DNA of 64,000 nt, taken from NCBI GenBank assembly GCA_003132145.1, contig PKWU01000076.1, positions 1 to 64,000 on the forward strand, in the 5' to 3' direction. The notes under the pieces were generated by a model. That model was not told the origin of the DNA and ran no database searches. It worked only from the letters and a program-made list of their open reading frames with translations. The stretch comes from Granulicella sp. (GTDB lineage: Bacteria; Acidobacteriota; Terriglobia; Terriglobales; Acidobacteriaceae). Below, piece by piece: positions 42,441-53,100 of this stretch (position 1 is the first letter of the stretch; the number at the start of each line of letters is the position of its first letter). Both the position numbers and the translations under genes were made by a program.

Positions 42441-44681
42441 TCATCGACCCGCCATCCCGCCCGCACTCCCCGCAGGCTCACCGTAGACGATGCCCCGCCC
42501 GCCGGTCGCCAGGTACACGCGCCCATACACCCGAGGGTCGCCAATGACCTCGTTCTGCCACCCAAACTGGTGCTCCGGGTCGTCGATTCTCACCCAGCTC
42601 GCGCCGCCGTCATCGGAGCGGAAAGTACCCTCCGTCCCGGCCGCCGTGCCGTTTATGTAGATCGCCGGGGTCTTCTTACCAGGCGCCGCCATGCCAAATC
42701 CAATGTGCGCTTTCTTCATCCCCTCCAGTTGGACGAAGGTCGCTCCAGAGTCTGTGCTGTGGTAGACCTTCTCCCGCGTCGCAACCCAGATGTCCCCTTC
42801 TATCCCCCGAGTGGCTGCAATTGCGGCATAGTCCCCTTTCGTGCTGACCGGCTCAGCGCGCGGCGTAAAGTTCTGCGCCCCATCCAGGCTCTTTAGCAGC
42901 TGCCCTGTTTCGGTGTTGTAGCTGTAAAACTTGGCGGCGTTTACTCGGTCGCTCACTACGAGCATCTTTTCAGTCAGGTCGCGGCAAGGCAACCAGCTCT
43001 TTCCCCAATCCATCGTCAAATACGGCCGCCCCTTGTCCGGACTCCACACCACGATCTTCCCGTCCGCCGAGATCGCCACCGATCCGCCGCCATGCTGACT
43101 GCTCGGCGGCTCATTGCCGAATGGCGTCCAAGTCACGCCGTTGTCCAGCGAGTAGCCGCCCCGAACCACTTTGCCGTCGCCGTCCCCCACGCGCACAACG
43201 ATCGCGGGCACCAGGGCGGCAAAATCGAGCCCTCTATTCGTGTTCATCTGGGGGTTGGTAAAGAATCCGTCTTTGGGAGAGCGAGTGAGGTCTTCATGAC
43301 GGAAGCCGCCGATGTCGCCCACTGCGCTGATCAGGTGCGCGCCCTCCGGCGGACTGATGATCGCTAGCGGCACCGTCTCCTCCAGGCCAACGTCCGGGAA
43401 GCTCCAGTGCGTCTTCTTGCCTGCATCGGCGGCGGTAACGTCCGTGCTTCCCCATATTCCTTCGCCTGTGGTGTACAGCACGCGGCCGGAGTCGAACGGG
43501 TCAATCAAGATGTCGCTCATCCATCCATGGCCGCCGGTCGTGGGCCTGTGCCAGTATGTCCACGGAGTCTCCGGCGCCGCGTACACTGACAGCGGCTCCA
43601 TGTCCTTCCACGTCTTTCCGCCGTCGGTCGTACGGAAGATTTTATCTCCCGGCCCCCACCGGTCAATGGTGCCCGCCATCAACGTCTGCGGGTGCTCCGC
43701 GTCGATTCCAAGGCTGGCATATCCAAAACTCCCCACGCCCTGGGAGTTCGGCTTCAGCGGCGTAATGTCCTTCCATTTCCCGTCCGCTGACGTATATTTC
43801 CAGATTGCCCCATTCTTGATCCCGTTCGGTCCAATGTTGTCGGCGTAACTGAAGTAGATCGCTCCGCCGGGCTGGAACACCACATGGTTCGGAAACATCT
43901 CCTTCGGAGCGCCGGGCACCGGTTCCCACGTCTTCCCTGCATCCTGGCTGCGATATAAACCGTTGCCTGTTTGCGCCACTCCCGCATAGATCGTCTTGGT
44001 CGCACCGCCCTTGGTGCCCGTGCCGGCGTCGAACACCACAAACGTGATCCCCGCGAGCGCACCCACCCCAGTCAGCCTATCCGGCACGGGGAACGAATCC
44101 ACATGCTTCCACGTCACCGCACCGTCGTCGCTCTTCCACAGCCCCGCCTTGCGCGACCCGAAGTACAGCACAGAACCCAGGTTCGGATCTACCGATAGCC
44201 GAGGCCCCACGCCACGCCCATCGTCGTTGCCCCCCATCTTGAACGGCATCGCCGCCTTCTCGAACGTCCTGCCTCGGTCATTCGAGCGGAAGATCGCGGA
44301 AGGACCGCCCCAGTCCCCGGTATACATACCCTCGGCCAAATACAGCTTGTTCCCGTCTTCCGGGTCAAGCCCGATCCCCTCGATTCCCAGATACGTCACA
44401 TCGTCCCGCCCAAAGCGGTCGTTCAACGGAGTCCAATGCCCGCCTGCGTCCTCGCTGCGATAGGCGCCGCCCACATCCGTGCGCGCATAGACCAATCCCT
44501 TCACCTTCGGGCTGAATTCCAGCCCGCTCACAAAGCCGCCCGCCCGGATTACAACATTGTCCCAACGGTATGGCTGCGAGGGAGGAACGCTGGTAATCTC
44601 CGGTAACTTCGGGGTCTGCGCCGGCAGATTACCGCACGCCAGCATCAGCAACAGCCCAATTCCGATCGTTATGCTTCTCAT
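42441..44681 (-). CDS. GH74 xyloglucanase
   Basis: The 746-residue protein has a signal peptide ending LPAQ (about 1-22; LLMLACG may also be a lipobox). Two seven-bladed propellers are built of BNR-like repeats (YRSEDAGGHW, FRSNDRGRTF, WKSDDGAVTW, YRSQDAGKTW, FRTTDGGKTW). The catalytic acids correspond to D69 in VYARTDVGGAYR and D456 in SAVGDIGGFRH, the two conserved Asp of GH74 enzymes. It should cut the xyloglucan backbone. Length is that of a one-domain GH74 with no carbohydrate-binding module. It follows the GH44 gene by 20 bp. Confidence 0.93.
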   Translation of the reverse strand: MRSITIGIGLLLMLACGNLPAQTPKLPEITSVPPSQPYRWDNVVIRAGGFVSGLEFSPKVKGLVYARTDVGGAYRSEDAGGHWTPLNDRFGRDDVTYLGIEGIGLDPEDGNKLYLAEGMYTGDWGGPSAIFRSNDRGRTFEKAAMPFKMGGNDDGRGVGPRLSVDPNLGSVLYFGSRKAGLWKSDDGAVTWKHVDSFPVPDRLTGVGALAGITFVVFDAGTGTKGGATKTIYAGVAQTGNGLYRSQDAGKTWEPVPGAPKEMFPNHVVFQPGGAIYFSYADNIGPNGIKNGAIWKYTSADGKWKDITPLKPNSQGVGSFGYASLGIDAEHPQTLMAGTIDRWGPGDKIFRTTDGGKTWKDMEPLSVYAAPETPWTYWHRPTTGGHGWMSDILIDPFDSGRVLYTTGEGIWGSTDVTAADAGKKTHWSFPDVGLEETVPLAIISPPEGAHLISAVGDIGGFRHEDLTRSPKDGFFTNPQMNTNRGLDFAALVPAIVVRVGDGDGKVVRGGYSLDNGVTWTPFGNEPPSSQHGGGSVAISADGKIVVWSPDKGRPYLTMDWGKSWLPCRDLTEKMLVVSDRVNAAKFYSYNTETGQLLKSLDGAQNFTPRAEPVSTKGDYAAIAATRGIEGDIWVATREKVYHSTDSGATFVQLEGMKKAHIGFGMAAPGKKTPAIYINGTAAGTEGTFRSDDGGASWVRIDDPEHQFGWQNEVIGDPRVYGRVYLATGGRGIVYGEPAGSAGGMAGR

Positions 44682-44701
44682 CTCTCAGACCTGCTTTCGG
44701 A

Positions 44702-47700
44702 TTAGTTAGCAGCTTCTGTGAAGGTGACCGAGGCTCCGCCGAGTGCGAACTGGTCCTGCGCGGTGACAGTCACAGTTCCCTGGGACGAGGGCAGTGTCAG
44801 GGTGACCGAGGCGGTGCCCGACGAGTTGGTTTGGGCAATCACGCTGGTCGCGCTCGTTGTTCCGTTGGAGAGCACTCCAGCGGACGTGGTGAATCGAATG
44901 CCGGCGCCGCTTGCCGAGCCTCCGGACTGGCCGGGAGTCAACGTAACGGTCAGGGATTGCGACAGAGCTGTTCCAGCGCTGCCCGATTGGTTGTTGCCCG
45001 ACTGGGTGAGCGTGGCAGGGGGATTGCCGACAACAATCCATCCTCCCTCGGTCTGGGTTGCCGTGCCGTCATTGCCCGTGACGGTAAAGTGGCAAAAACC
45101 GGGAGTGCCGCCCGCGTTCACGGTGATGGTTCCCGGCTGTGTCGTGGTGATGGTGGCGTCGCTGAGCGTGAGCGAGCCGCTGCATGCTGGGGCACCCTCG
45201 AAAGCGTCGAAGACCGCCGAGGAGAGCGTCACTGAACCGCTGCCGCTGCTGATCGCCGGATGCAGGGTTGCGGTTCCCGAGGCGGGAATCATCAGGTCGT
45301 CGGGGTTGAGGTACCACGCCGACGCGGGTGTGGAGGCCTCGCTACCGCTGATCACCAGCAGGGTAATGCTGTAGGGGGCGAAGCTTTGTGAGGAGTTCCA
45401 TGCAGCCGAATTGGAGGCGGAGATCGAGCCGGATGCGGTCGAGGCCAGTGTGTAGGCCACATAAGTGGATGCGTTAAATCCGGACAGGTCGAAGGTTACC
45501 TGCGCCGCGTTGCCCGGATCTTTGTTCAGGACCATGATGGTCATCGTCGTGCCGGTTGAGTTGAGCGTGGCGTAGCTGGAAAAGAGATTCGAATTTCCGT
45601 TATTCGTGTCAGATACAGACACCGTGCCGAATCCATCGTGCGCGCCGTCGTAGTTGGTGTACATCTTCCAGGCCAGGTATTCAGGAGTGCCAGACGACGG
45701 CCCCCCCCAGCGCGAAGCAAAGCTAAGTCCCTCGCGTCCGAAGACGCCTAAGGTATCCGCGTCGGCGATCGCCGTTGAAAAGTCCGTCGAGGCGTTTTGG
45801 GCAAAGCCAGCGCCCCACTCGGTAAAGGACAAGGGCGTTCCGGGGTAGATGGCGTTGACCATGGCCTTGAAGCGCGGAATGATGAAGGGGATGCTAGGAT
45901 TGGGCTCCTCGTTGGTCGTATAGGTATTGTTCGTGTCCTGGTTCACAGTGGCCGGGTCCCAATAATATGCAGCGACCTCGGCCGTTTCCGCCTGAAGCTG
46001 TGCGTTGGTTAATTTTCCGTCGGTGCAGTTATTATCGATGCCGCAGTCGCCGTAGGCATGGATGTCGAAGACATCGAGGGTGCGCGCGCCGTTGATCTGA
46101 TCGAACCAGTAGATCTGATTCAGCCACCAGGGCAGGAAGTCGACGCCGCCGTGAGCGGACTTGTCGCTTGGGATACCGTTGCCACCGCCGTTGGCGCCGT
46201 TCCAGTAGTACCACCAGCAGCAGAAGACCGGACCAAAGCGCACTGCCGCCGGGTCCCACGCCTTGAGATTCGTTGCTTCTGCCTCATAGAGATTGGCGAT
46301 CTCGTCGTAGCCCGTCGGGTTCGGGTGAACGTCGCGATGGGTGCCATTCCAGATCTCGGGTTCGTTGTCCATGTCGTACAAGTGGCACGAGGTGATGGTG
46401 GAGTAGGGGAGGGAGCAAGCACCGGAGCCGAAGGCGGGAGCCAGCGCCTTCGCCCACGTTTCGCGGTCGATGCAGGTGGTTCCATCCGTGGTTCCCGACG
46501 GGCACTGCTGTGCGGTGTCTACCAGCGGGTAGTAGGCCGTGGTGATGGCGTTAGTCGTCACGGGCACCGTACTTGTACTGCAGTTGCCGGTCGAACCAGC
46601 GACCAAACCGTTGCCGGCGTCTGTGTTGTAAGGGTCAACGGAGCACTGAGGTCCGAATTCTTTGACGGAGAAGCTCCAGCCGGATGTCTGGGCCACCCAG
46701 TCCATCATCGCCATCGTAGTCAGCGCATGGCTGCCGGCATTTTGGGTATCCGTAATAAGTTGGACCTGGTCGCCCGCGCCTCCATAGTCCTCGAAGTAAT
46801 AGTCTGAGGCGGCATTGCGGGTTTGCAGCAGGTAGTTATAGTTCGAGGAGTCATTGCCGCCCCATCGTGAATAGGTGTAGCCCACGTCTAATATGTCTGC
46901 GATCGTCTGGTCATTATTCCCGTAAATAAACGGGCTGATCTGATGGCGATTGGCCAGAACATTGATGTCGACCGCAACGGCGGTGCTCGCGGTGACGGTC
47001 ACCGAGGCGGTTCCGGAAGCGCTGTTGTAGGTCCCGGCGCTGGCGCTGTCCGGCGTGAAGTTGGCGGTCAGTGTGTCGGAGCCTGCTGCCAGCGATCCTG
47101 CCGGAACCGTAATGGTCGCCGAGCCGGAGCTGAGGGTGGTCGCGGCGGAAGTATAGTTGCCGTTCGAGAGAACCACCGAGCCGGTCGGCGTACCACTCGA
47201 TCCGGAGACCGCAATGGCGACTGAGAGCGATTGCGCGGTCGTAATGCTGCTGGATGCCGGTGTGACGGTCACCGTGGGCGTCGTCGTGGGCGCCGTAACG
47301 GTAACAGAGGCGGTTCCGGAGGCGCTGATGTACGTTGATGAGCTGGCGGAGTCCGGTGTGTATTTGGCGGTCAGCGTGTCGGAGCCTGCCGCCAGCGATC
47401 CTGCCGGAACCGTAATGGTCGCCGAACCGGAGCTGAGTGTGGTTGAGGCTGAAGCGTAACTGCCGCTCGAAAGAACTACGGATCCGGTTGGCGTGCCACT
47501 GGAGCCGGAGACTGCAATGGTGACACTGAGGCTTTGCGCAGTGGTAATGCTGCCGGATGTAGGTGTGACGGTGACTGTGGGCGTGACTGCAGGCGCCGTG
47601 ACGGTCACCGAGGCGGTTCCGGAGGCGCTGTTATACGCCGCGGAGCTGGCGCTGTCCGGCGTGTACTTGGCGGTCAGCGTGTCGGAGCCGGCGGCGAGCG

Positions 47701-48001
47701 ATCCTGCCGGAACCGTAATGGTCGCTGAGCCGGAGCTCAGCGTAGTGGTGGATGAGGTAAAGCTTCCGCTGGAGAGAACCATTGAACCGGTCGGTGTGCC
47801 ATCCGATCCCGAGACCGCAACGGTGACGGAGAGCGCCTGCGCGGTAGTAATGCTGCCGGATGCCGGCGTGACTGACACGGTGGGCGTAGTGGGATTCGGG
47901 CTGGTCCCCCCACCTCCCTGGCTTCCAGAGCCGCATGCGCCGACTGAAAGAGCAAATGCGGAAAAGAGAAGAACGAGGAATGGCTTTGCTGATCGATTCA
48001 T
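44702..48001 (-). CDS. GH44 endoglucanase/xyloglucanase lipoprotein with Ig-like repeats
   Basis: The 1099-residue protein has a lipoprotein signal (LLFSAFALSVGAC, Cys23) and a Ser/Thr-rich stretch of three near-identical 101-residue Ig-like repeats (about 40-335). A GH44 catalytic domain follows: HQISPFIYGNN, YTYSRWGGNDSSNYNY, acid/base Glu in DMDNEPEIWNGTHRDVHP, LDVFDIHAYGD, and nucleophile Glu in LSFTEWGAGF. Beta-sandwich domains follow, ending in an Ig-like module (GTASVTLTLPSSQGTVTVTA). GH44 enzymes cleave beta-1,4-glucan including xyloglucan. The ATG at 48001 has AGAGGA upstream; the longer open frame runs through the GH39 gene and is not used. The Ig-like repeats probably hold the enzyme away from the membrane. 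Confidence 0.9.
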   Translation of the reverse strand: MNRSAKPFLVLLFSAFALSVGACGSGSQGGGGTSPNPTTPTVSVTPASGSITTAQALSVTVAVSGSDGTPTGSMVLSSGSFTSSTTTLSSGSATITVPAGSLAAGSDTLTAKYTPDSASSAAYNSASGTASVTVTAPAVTPTVTVTPTSGSITTAQSLSVTIAVSGSSGTPTGSVVLSSGSYASASTTLSSGSATITVPAGSLAAGSDTLTAKYTPDSASSSTYISASGTASVTVTAPTTTPTVTVTPASSSITTAQSLSVAIAVSGSSGTPTGSVVLSNGNYTSAATTLSSGSATITVPAGSLAAGSDTLTANFTPDSASAGTYNSASGTASVTVTASTAVAVDINVLANRHQISPFIYGNNDQTIADILDVGYTYSRWGGNDSSNYNYLLQTRNAASDYYFEDYGGAGDQVQLITDTQNAGSHALTTMAMMDWVAQTSGWSFSVKEFGPQCSVDPYNTDAGNGLVAGSTGNCSTSTVPVTTNAITTAYYPLVDTAQQCPSGTTDGTTCIDRETWAKALAPAFGSGACSLPYSTITSCHLYDMDNEPEIWNGTHRDVHPNPTGYDEIANLYEAEATNLKAWDPAAVRFGPVFCCWWYYWNGANGGGNGIPSDKSAHGGVDFLPWWLNQIYWFDQINGARTLDVFDIHAYGDCGIDNNCTDGKLTNAQLQAETAEVAAYYWDPATVNQDTNNTYTTNEEPNPSIPFIIPRFKAMVNAIYPGTPLSFTEWGAGFAQNASTDFSTAIADADTLGVFGREGLSFASRWGGPSSGTPEYLAWKMYTNYDGAHDGFGTVSVSDTNNGNSNLFSSYATLNSTGTTMTIMVLNKDPGNAAQVTFDLSGFNASTYVAYTLASTASGSISASNSAAWNSSQSFAPYSITLLVISGSEASTPASAWYLNPDDLMIPASGTATLHPAISSGSGSVTLSSAVFDAFEGAPACSGSLTLSDATITTTQPGTITVNAGGTPGFCHFTVTGNDGTATQTEGGWIVVGNPPATLTQSGNNQSGSAGTALSQSLTVTLTPGQSGGSASGAGIRFTTSAGVLSNGTTSATSVIAQTNSSGTASVTLTLPSSQGTVTVTAQDQFALGGASVTFTEAAN
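46980..47900. repeat. Three 303-bp tandem repeats within the GH44 gene
   Basis: The motif GTGTCGGAGCC begins at 47073, 47376 and 47679, exactly 303 bp (101 codons) apart, and long flanking blocks are conserved. They encode the Ig-like repeats. High DNA identity implies recent duplication or ongoing homogenisation. Confidence 0.85.
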
Positions 48002-48111
48002 AGAAGGGTCCTCTTTGACCTGTTGAAGAATCCAGCCAGGCAGGTTGCGGGCGGTGCTCGCAGTCAGTTGTCCTGACGCTAGATCCTTTTCCCGCCGCGA
48101 CGGCGTTTCCT

Positions 48112-49710
48112 CTACTTGTTGGCCCGACCGCGCGCCAGCTTGACGAGCACAATGTCGTTGCTGTTCATCGGCACAGAAAACTCGACGGTGCCCGTGGGCC
48201 CACTTCGCATCACCTTGTCTGTCTCCGGCAGATCCCGCGTCAACTCCTTCAGATGCGCAATCTGCGCTGGGGTCAATTCCTTGGGAGAGCCCATCTCGAT
48301 GTATGCAGAATAAGCATCGTTGGCGTGATACCCAACGCGACGTACTTCCAGGCGGTAGGCAGTATTCGGCACAAGATGCGTTAACTGTAGATGTACGGGC
48401 GCCGCCGGATGCGCGGGAATCACCTTTGTATAAAAGGGCCGATTGCTGACCTTCTGATCCGGCTGCTCGAAGTCCCAAATGACAGCCGTGACGTTTCCCT
48501 CCTTCGCAGAGAGCATTGCCTGAGGATCGCTCGTGGCCAAGCTCTCTCCCTGGAGTGCGTGAAGGTACTTGTAAGCGAAGAACGCCGGCTTGCGAATTCC
48601 CTGCGGGTTCAGGAGCCCGAATCCTCCTTGAAATGGCGCCGTCGGAGGTCCGGGTTCCTCGAACAGATCGGTGTAGGTCCAGTAGCTCATGCCCTGCACC
48701 AACCCCTGGCTGGCTTTGAGCTTGGTCAGGATGTAGGGTGCGCTGATGTAGGAATCGTGAACCGCGTCGCGCGGCGTATAGCTTGTGCTCCACTCGGAAA
48801 AGTACAGCGGAAGCCCCGGAAATGGTGAGGCCGAAATCTGCTCGCGAACACGCCGCACGTCACCGACGATCGCGTTTGGTGACGGATCGAGCTTTGTATC
48901 GGATTTCCCCTCTTCATCGAGAAAGCCTCCTTGAACGCCATACGTATGCGTGGTTACGAAGTCGACGGCGGCACCGCTTTGCTTGACGTGCGCCAGGAAT
49001 TCGGGGATCCAGGCCGCTCCGGCGGTCGAGGGCCCTCCCACTCGCAAAGCGGGATCGACGGACTTGATCGTCTTCGAGGTCAGATCGTAGAGTTCGAAGT
49101 ATGCCTTCTGATCTCCACCTTCCCAGAATCCGGAGAGGTTGGGTTCGTTCCAGACTTCGAAAAACCAGGTATGCACTTCGTCTCTTCCGTACCGAGCTTC
49201 GATGTGTCGGATGAAAGCATCGATGAGGTCGCGCCAACCTTCCGGTCGGGGATGAGATGTGTTGCCCTTCCAATAAAAGATGCTGTTCTCAGAGGTGGCA
49301 AGCGCCTTCGGAGTGAACCCTAGTTCGACGAACGGCCGGATGTGCCGGGCCAGCAAGTCGTCATATAGTTGGTCAATCTTCGACCAGTTGTAGACGGTCT
49401 TCCCATCTTCGATGCGCACTGTACCTAACACGTCGTGAAAGATAGCGTGGAATCTTACATAGCGAAAACCAAGCTCGTCGGCGGTCGTCTTGAGTTGGGC
49501 CTGGCTGTCATCACGAATCAGTGTGCCTGGATAATCGGACCCAACCGACAGATCGAAGAAGCGATCCACCGGCCCAGTCGGTTGGTCGAGATTCACGACA
49601 ATGGTTCGGGATGGAGCCTGTTGCGATTGAGCAGCAGGAGACAAGACGGATGAAGCCACCAAGAAACCGGTGGCAAGGATTGAAAATCGCCTCAGAAGTG
49701 AACTAAACAC
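48112..49710 (-). CDS. GH39 beta-xylosidase-like enzyme, exported
   Basis: The 532-residue protein has a signal peptide (ending LSPAAQSQ near 30) and a TIM barrel with GFRYVRFHAIFHDVLG, acid/base Glu in FFEVWNEPNLSGFW, THTYGVQGGF and nucleophile Glu in YFSEWSTSY. A C-terminal beta-sandwich (APVHLQLTHLVPNTAYRLEV) follows. GH39 includes beta-xylosidases and iduronidase-like enzymes. Here it could process xylose-containing oligosaccharides, although its exact substrate is not readable. It precedes the GH44 gene by 110 bp on the same strand. Confidence 0.87.
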   Translation of the reverse strand: MFSSLLRRFSILATGFLVASSVLSPAAQSQQAPSRTIVVNLDQPTGPVDRFFDLSVGSDYPGTLIRDDSQAQLKTTADELGFRYVRFHAIFHDVLGTVRIEDGKTVYNWSKIDQLYDDLLARHIRPFVELGFTPKALATSENSIFYWKGNTSHPRPEGWRDLIDAFIRHIEARYGRDEVHTWFFEVWNEPNLSGFWEGGDQKAYFELYDLTSKTIKSVDPALRVGGPSTAGAAWIPEFLAHVKQSGAAVDFVTTHTYGVQGGFLDEEGKSDTKLDPSPNAIVGDVRRVREQISASPFPGLPLYFSEWSTSYTPRDAVHDSYISAPYILTKLKASQGLVQGMSYWTYTDLFEEPGPPTAPFQGGFGLLNPQGIRKPAFFAYKYLHALQGESLATSDPQAMLSAKEGNVTAVIWDFEQPDQKVSNRPFYTKVIPAHPAAPVHLQLTHLVPNTAYRLEVRRVGYHANDAYSAYIEMGSPKELTPAQIAHLKELTRDLPETDKVMRSGPTGTVEFSVPMNSNDIVLVKLARGRANK

Positions 49711-50180
49711 GGATCCGCACTTTCTTCAAATAAATGGCTGGCGAGATTGAATACTCGTCTTGTATCAGCATTCGCAACTGCACCCCAATCGGCGCCCCTC
49801 AGGGCGAGAATCAAGACCTGCGTGGCTAGTTCGCATTGGTTTCCCAGATAATTACCCTTCCGCCAGCCGTCCCCGGCGATTTTGGCGCATCCCGGAAATC
49901 TCAGCCGATTCCGTGACACGCAGCCATTCTTAATTGGGTCGGCGGGCGTTGTGCTGTTCTCTGGTCGGCATTGTGCATGATGCCATGCTGCAATCATGAA
50001 CCACTTGCCCGCGAGCGCTTCCCATCTGAGCTTTTTGTCGCGCACCCCCAAATCGACCTTCTGCACGCTCTTGGGGTCGCGTTGCAAGGACCCTTGAGGC
50101 GAGAAAGGCGGTAACTGCCTGGGAGTGGCCGGCTACAAGGACACTGAGAAGCGCCTATCTGCGTAAAACAGCGGATTGAT
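49711..50180. other. Intergenic gap without a recognised gene
   Basis: The 470 bp between the GH74 gene end and the GH39 start contain a small hairpin (CGCCCCTCAGGGCG near 49793). They also contain overlapping open frames on the minus strand (to 50087 and 50260) whose translations show no family features. It may contain the GH39 promoter. Confidence 0.45.
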
Positions 50181-53100
50181 TTACTGGCTGTCAGCGTAGG
50201 CGATCCCTCGTCCCCCGGTTCCGATGTAGAATCTGCCGAAAGTCCGTGCGTCGCCGACAATCTGATTTACAGTACCCAATAAGTGAGCCGGATTGCTGAC
50301 ATTGACCCATGTGAGACCATTATCTATGGAGCGATAGAAGCCATACCCTGAAGCGCCAATTGCAGCGGTATAGACAGCCGGCATGGAGTAGGCAGGGGTG
50401 GCGCTACTGGTCGCCGGGGCGCCAACACCGACAGCATACGCCTGGGTGAACGACCCGGCTTTCGTAAGCGTCGTCCCGGCGTTCGTTGAATAATACACGC
50501 CGTTAGCGGAAGCAAGGCTTGACCCATTGATAGCGAGCCAGATGTTGCCGGCTCCTCCAAACGAAGCGGTCAGTTGCCCCGGCGAGTTAGCGGGCAAGGT
50601 CGACTGTGTGTTGAAGGTCAGGCTGCATTTGAAAGCATTGGCACTTGTCACCGGGCTCACCGTCGCGACCCCCATCAACAGCTTGCCTGACGTGGAGTCG
50701 TACATATAGTACTGCCCGGGCGTGACGCGATCGGAGACAACCTGGGCACCGATGATTCCGTTGACAGCCGGTGTCCATGTGTTGCCGCCGTCTCCTGAGC
50801 AGGCCGGCGGAAAATCAACGGTCGCCCAGACGATCGACGAAGCGTCGGCCGCGATGGCCACTGTGCCGCCGCCTAAGCTGAACTTGGTCGTGGGGGTGAC
50901 GCTTTGCAGATTAGCCGCGTCAGAGAGGGCGGGATATCCTACCCACGCATCTTGGGCACCCTGGGTAGCGGTGGTGGCCAGAAGCAGCGGGACTTGTACC
51001 TGGGTACATGTGCTTCCGCTAGGAGTGGGGGGGCAGAGCACAGGCGCCCCGCCGCCGGTTGGAGTGTAATACGACGGAGCGGTGGTGGAATAGCCAGTGG
51101 TACCATTAACTCCCGTACCCACTCGGACCACCGTCAGCGACGCGTTCTGCGCAAAGTCCACGCTCGTGCCGTTCGTGAAGACTGGAGCGGAATCCGCGCC
51201 CTCCACAGGGGACAGGTCGAGCGAAATATGAACGAAGGTACCCACATCGGTACCCACATCACCGTCAGCGCTAAGAAGCGGCGCCCCAGTCGGCGGACTG
51301 GAGATTGCGTTAACAACGGCCTCTTCAATACCGCTGCCGCCGTCCACCTGCTGGACCCCCGATGGCGCCGAGCCGTAGGCTCCTACGCTAAAGATGGGCT
51401 GCTGATTGATGTCGATGGCCAGAAGATCCTGCGTGTCCCAAAGCGTATCGCTAGTACCGAAGACCGCGTGGTTGGAATTGAAGGGATCGATCGCCAGAGC
51501 GGAGGGCCAGGTCTCTATTGCTACCTGCTTTGCCACGGCTCCGGGGCTGAGCCACGGCGCAAACGCCACGTCATTGACGGATTGGCCCTTTTGATCGGCG
51601 ATCTTCCATGTCTGGCCATAGTTCAGGCTGCGATAGATGGCGTCGCCGTTGGTGGTGTCGTCGATGGTGGAAACCATGATGATCCCAGGAAGTTCGGCGT
51701 CCAGCGTAATGCCGCTATATCCGCCGACGTCGGTGCTGCTGCGAACGGAGCTGGGGCTGATGTTCGTCCACGTTCCCGGCCCGTTCGGTGTACCGACAGT
51801 GGGGGTATATTCGTAGACGGCCCCGGCGCCTGCATTGCCGAGGAGACCTGAATTGTTTGTGAGTGGCCCCTCGTCGCTGAAATAGGTGATATAGAGCGAA
51901 CCCTGGCTATTGCTGACGCCGTCCGGCCCAAAGACTGCATGGATGGGTGTGAGGTTATAGTTCGCTGGAGTTGATCCGCCACTAGAAATCGGTGGAGGCT
52001 CGTTTGGGATCGCTTGCCAGGTTGCGCCGGAGTCTACGCTGCGGTAGATGCTCGAATAAACGGGCGTTCCATTGTTGCTTCCGTTGGCGTTGTAGTAGTT
52101 ATAATCCGACACTCCCGCGTAGAGAACCGGTGTCGCCGTTCCCGATACTCCACTGCTCGGATTGAAGATAATGAACACCACGCCGGCCCCTGCCGTCTTG
52201 CCGGTCACGGGGAAGGTTGTGACCTGGTTCCAGGTCATGCCGCGATCCAGGCTCTTCCATAGACCCGCTGTGCGGGACCCATAATAGATGGTAGTTCCAA
52301 GATTTGGATCTACGGCAAAGCGTTCGCCTGCATCTCGCCCGTTGTCGTTGCCATTGATGGGAAACGGTGCGTTCACCTGGGTAAACGTGGCACCCTGGTC
52401 GTCGGAGAGGTAAAAGTGGTTCTGCTGGGTGGGGTCATTGTTGTAGTTCAGCCCGGTGCTTAGATAAAGCCGCTGCGGGTCACTTGGATCCAGGCCAAGC
52501 GACTCCACTCCCATGTCGCCTGCATTCGCGCGTCCCAGGAAGTCCAGCAGGGGCACCCAGTAGCCGCATTCCAAGAACTCGGCATTGTTGCCCTTGGCCG
52601 CAGTTTGCGTCCCGTCCGCCTTTACATATCCCGGGCAAGTGGCCGTTGCTCCCGTGGTTGTCGTGGTGCCTTCCTTCACCCATCGGTACGCTCCGCCCAC
52701 ATCGGTCCGGACATAGCGCAAATATTGCTGCATAGGATGAAAGAAGACACCATCTATATACCCCCCGCCGACGATTTGCACCGACTCTGGAACGAGCGCG
52801 GCCAGACCGGCTGAGGAAGTGGGACCGAGTACATTGATCTGCACCGAATCTTTGGTGACTGCATAATGCGTCGTGTCGTTCGGCGTAAACGTAACTGACA
52901 GCGTCTGCGTGCCGGGACTGAGCAATGTGCCCTCAGCGGGGCTGTAGACGAAGGTGCCGGGAGTGTCCGCCGTTGCGTTCAGTTCTGCCGGACCCAGCGG
53001 GGTGGTGCTGAGGATGGTGCCAAAGACCGTCGGTGCAGGCGCTGCGGGAATCACCGGGTCGGGATTCGTCGGATCGGGGGCGGGTGGGACAAAGGACTGC

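Noticed and set aside
46980-47900. CRISPR-like regular repeats
   Set aside because: The 303-bp units are in frame and encode Ig-like domains; there are no short repeats with unique spacers and no cas genes anywhere in the window.
48002-48793. N-terminal extension of the GH44 frame
   Set aside because: It runs through the GH39 gene in another frame; the lipoprotein signal begins at 48001.
49692-50087. 131-codon minus-strand frame between the GH74 and GH39 genes
   Set aside because: No ribosome site and no recognisable family; it was left as part of the intergenic gap.
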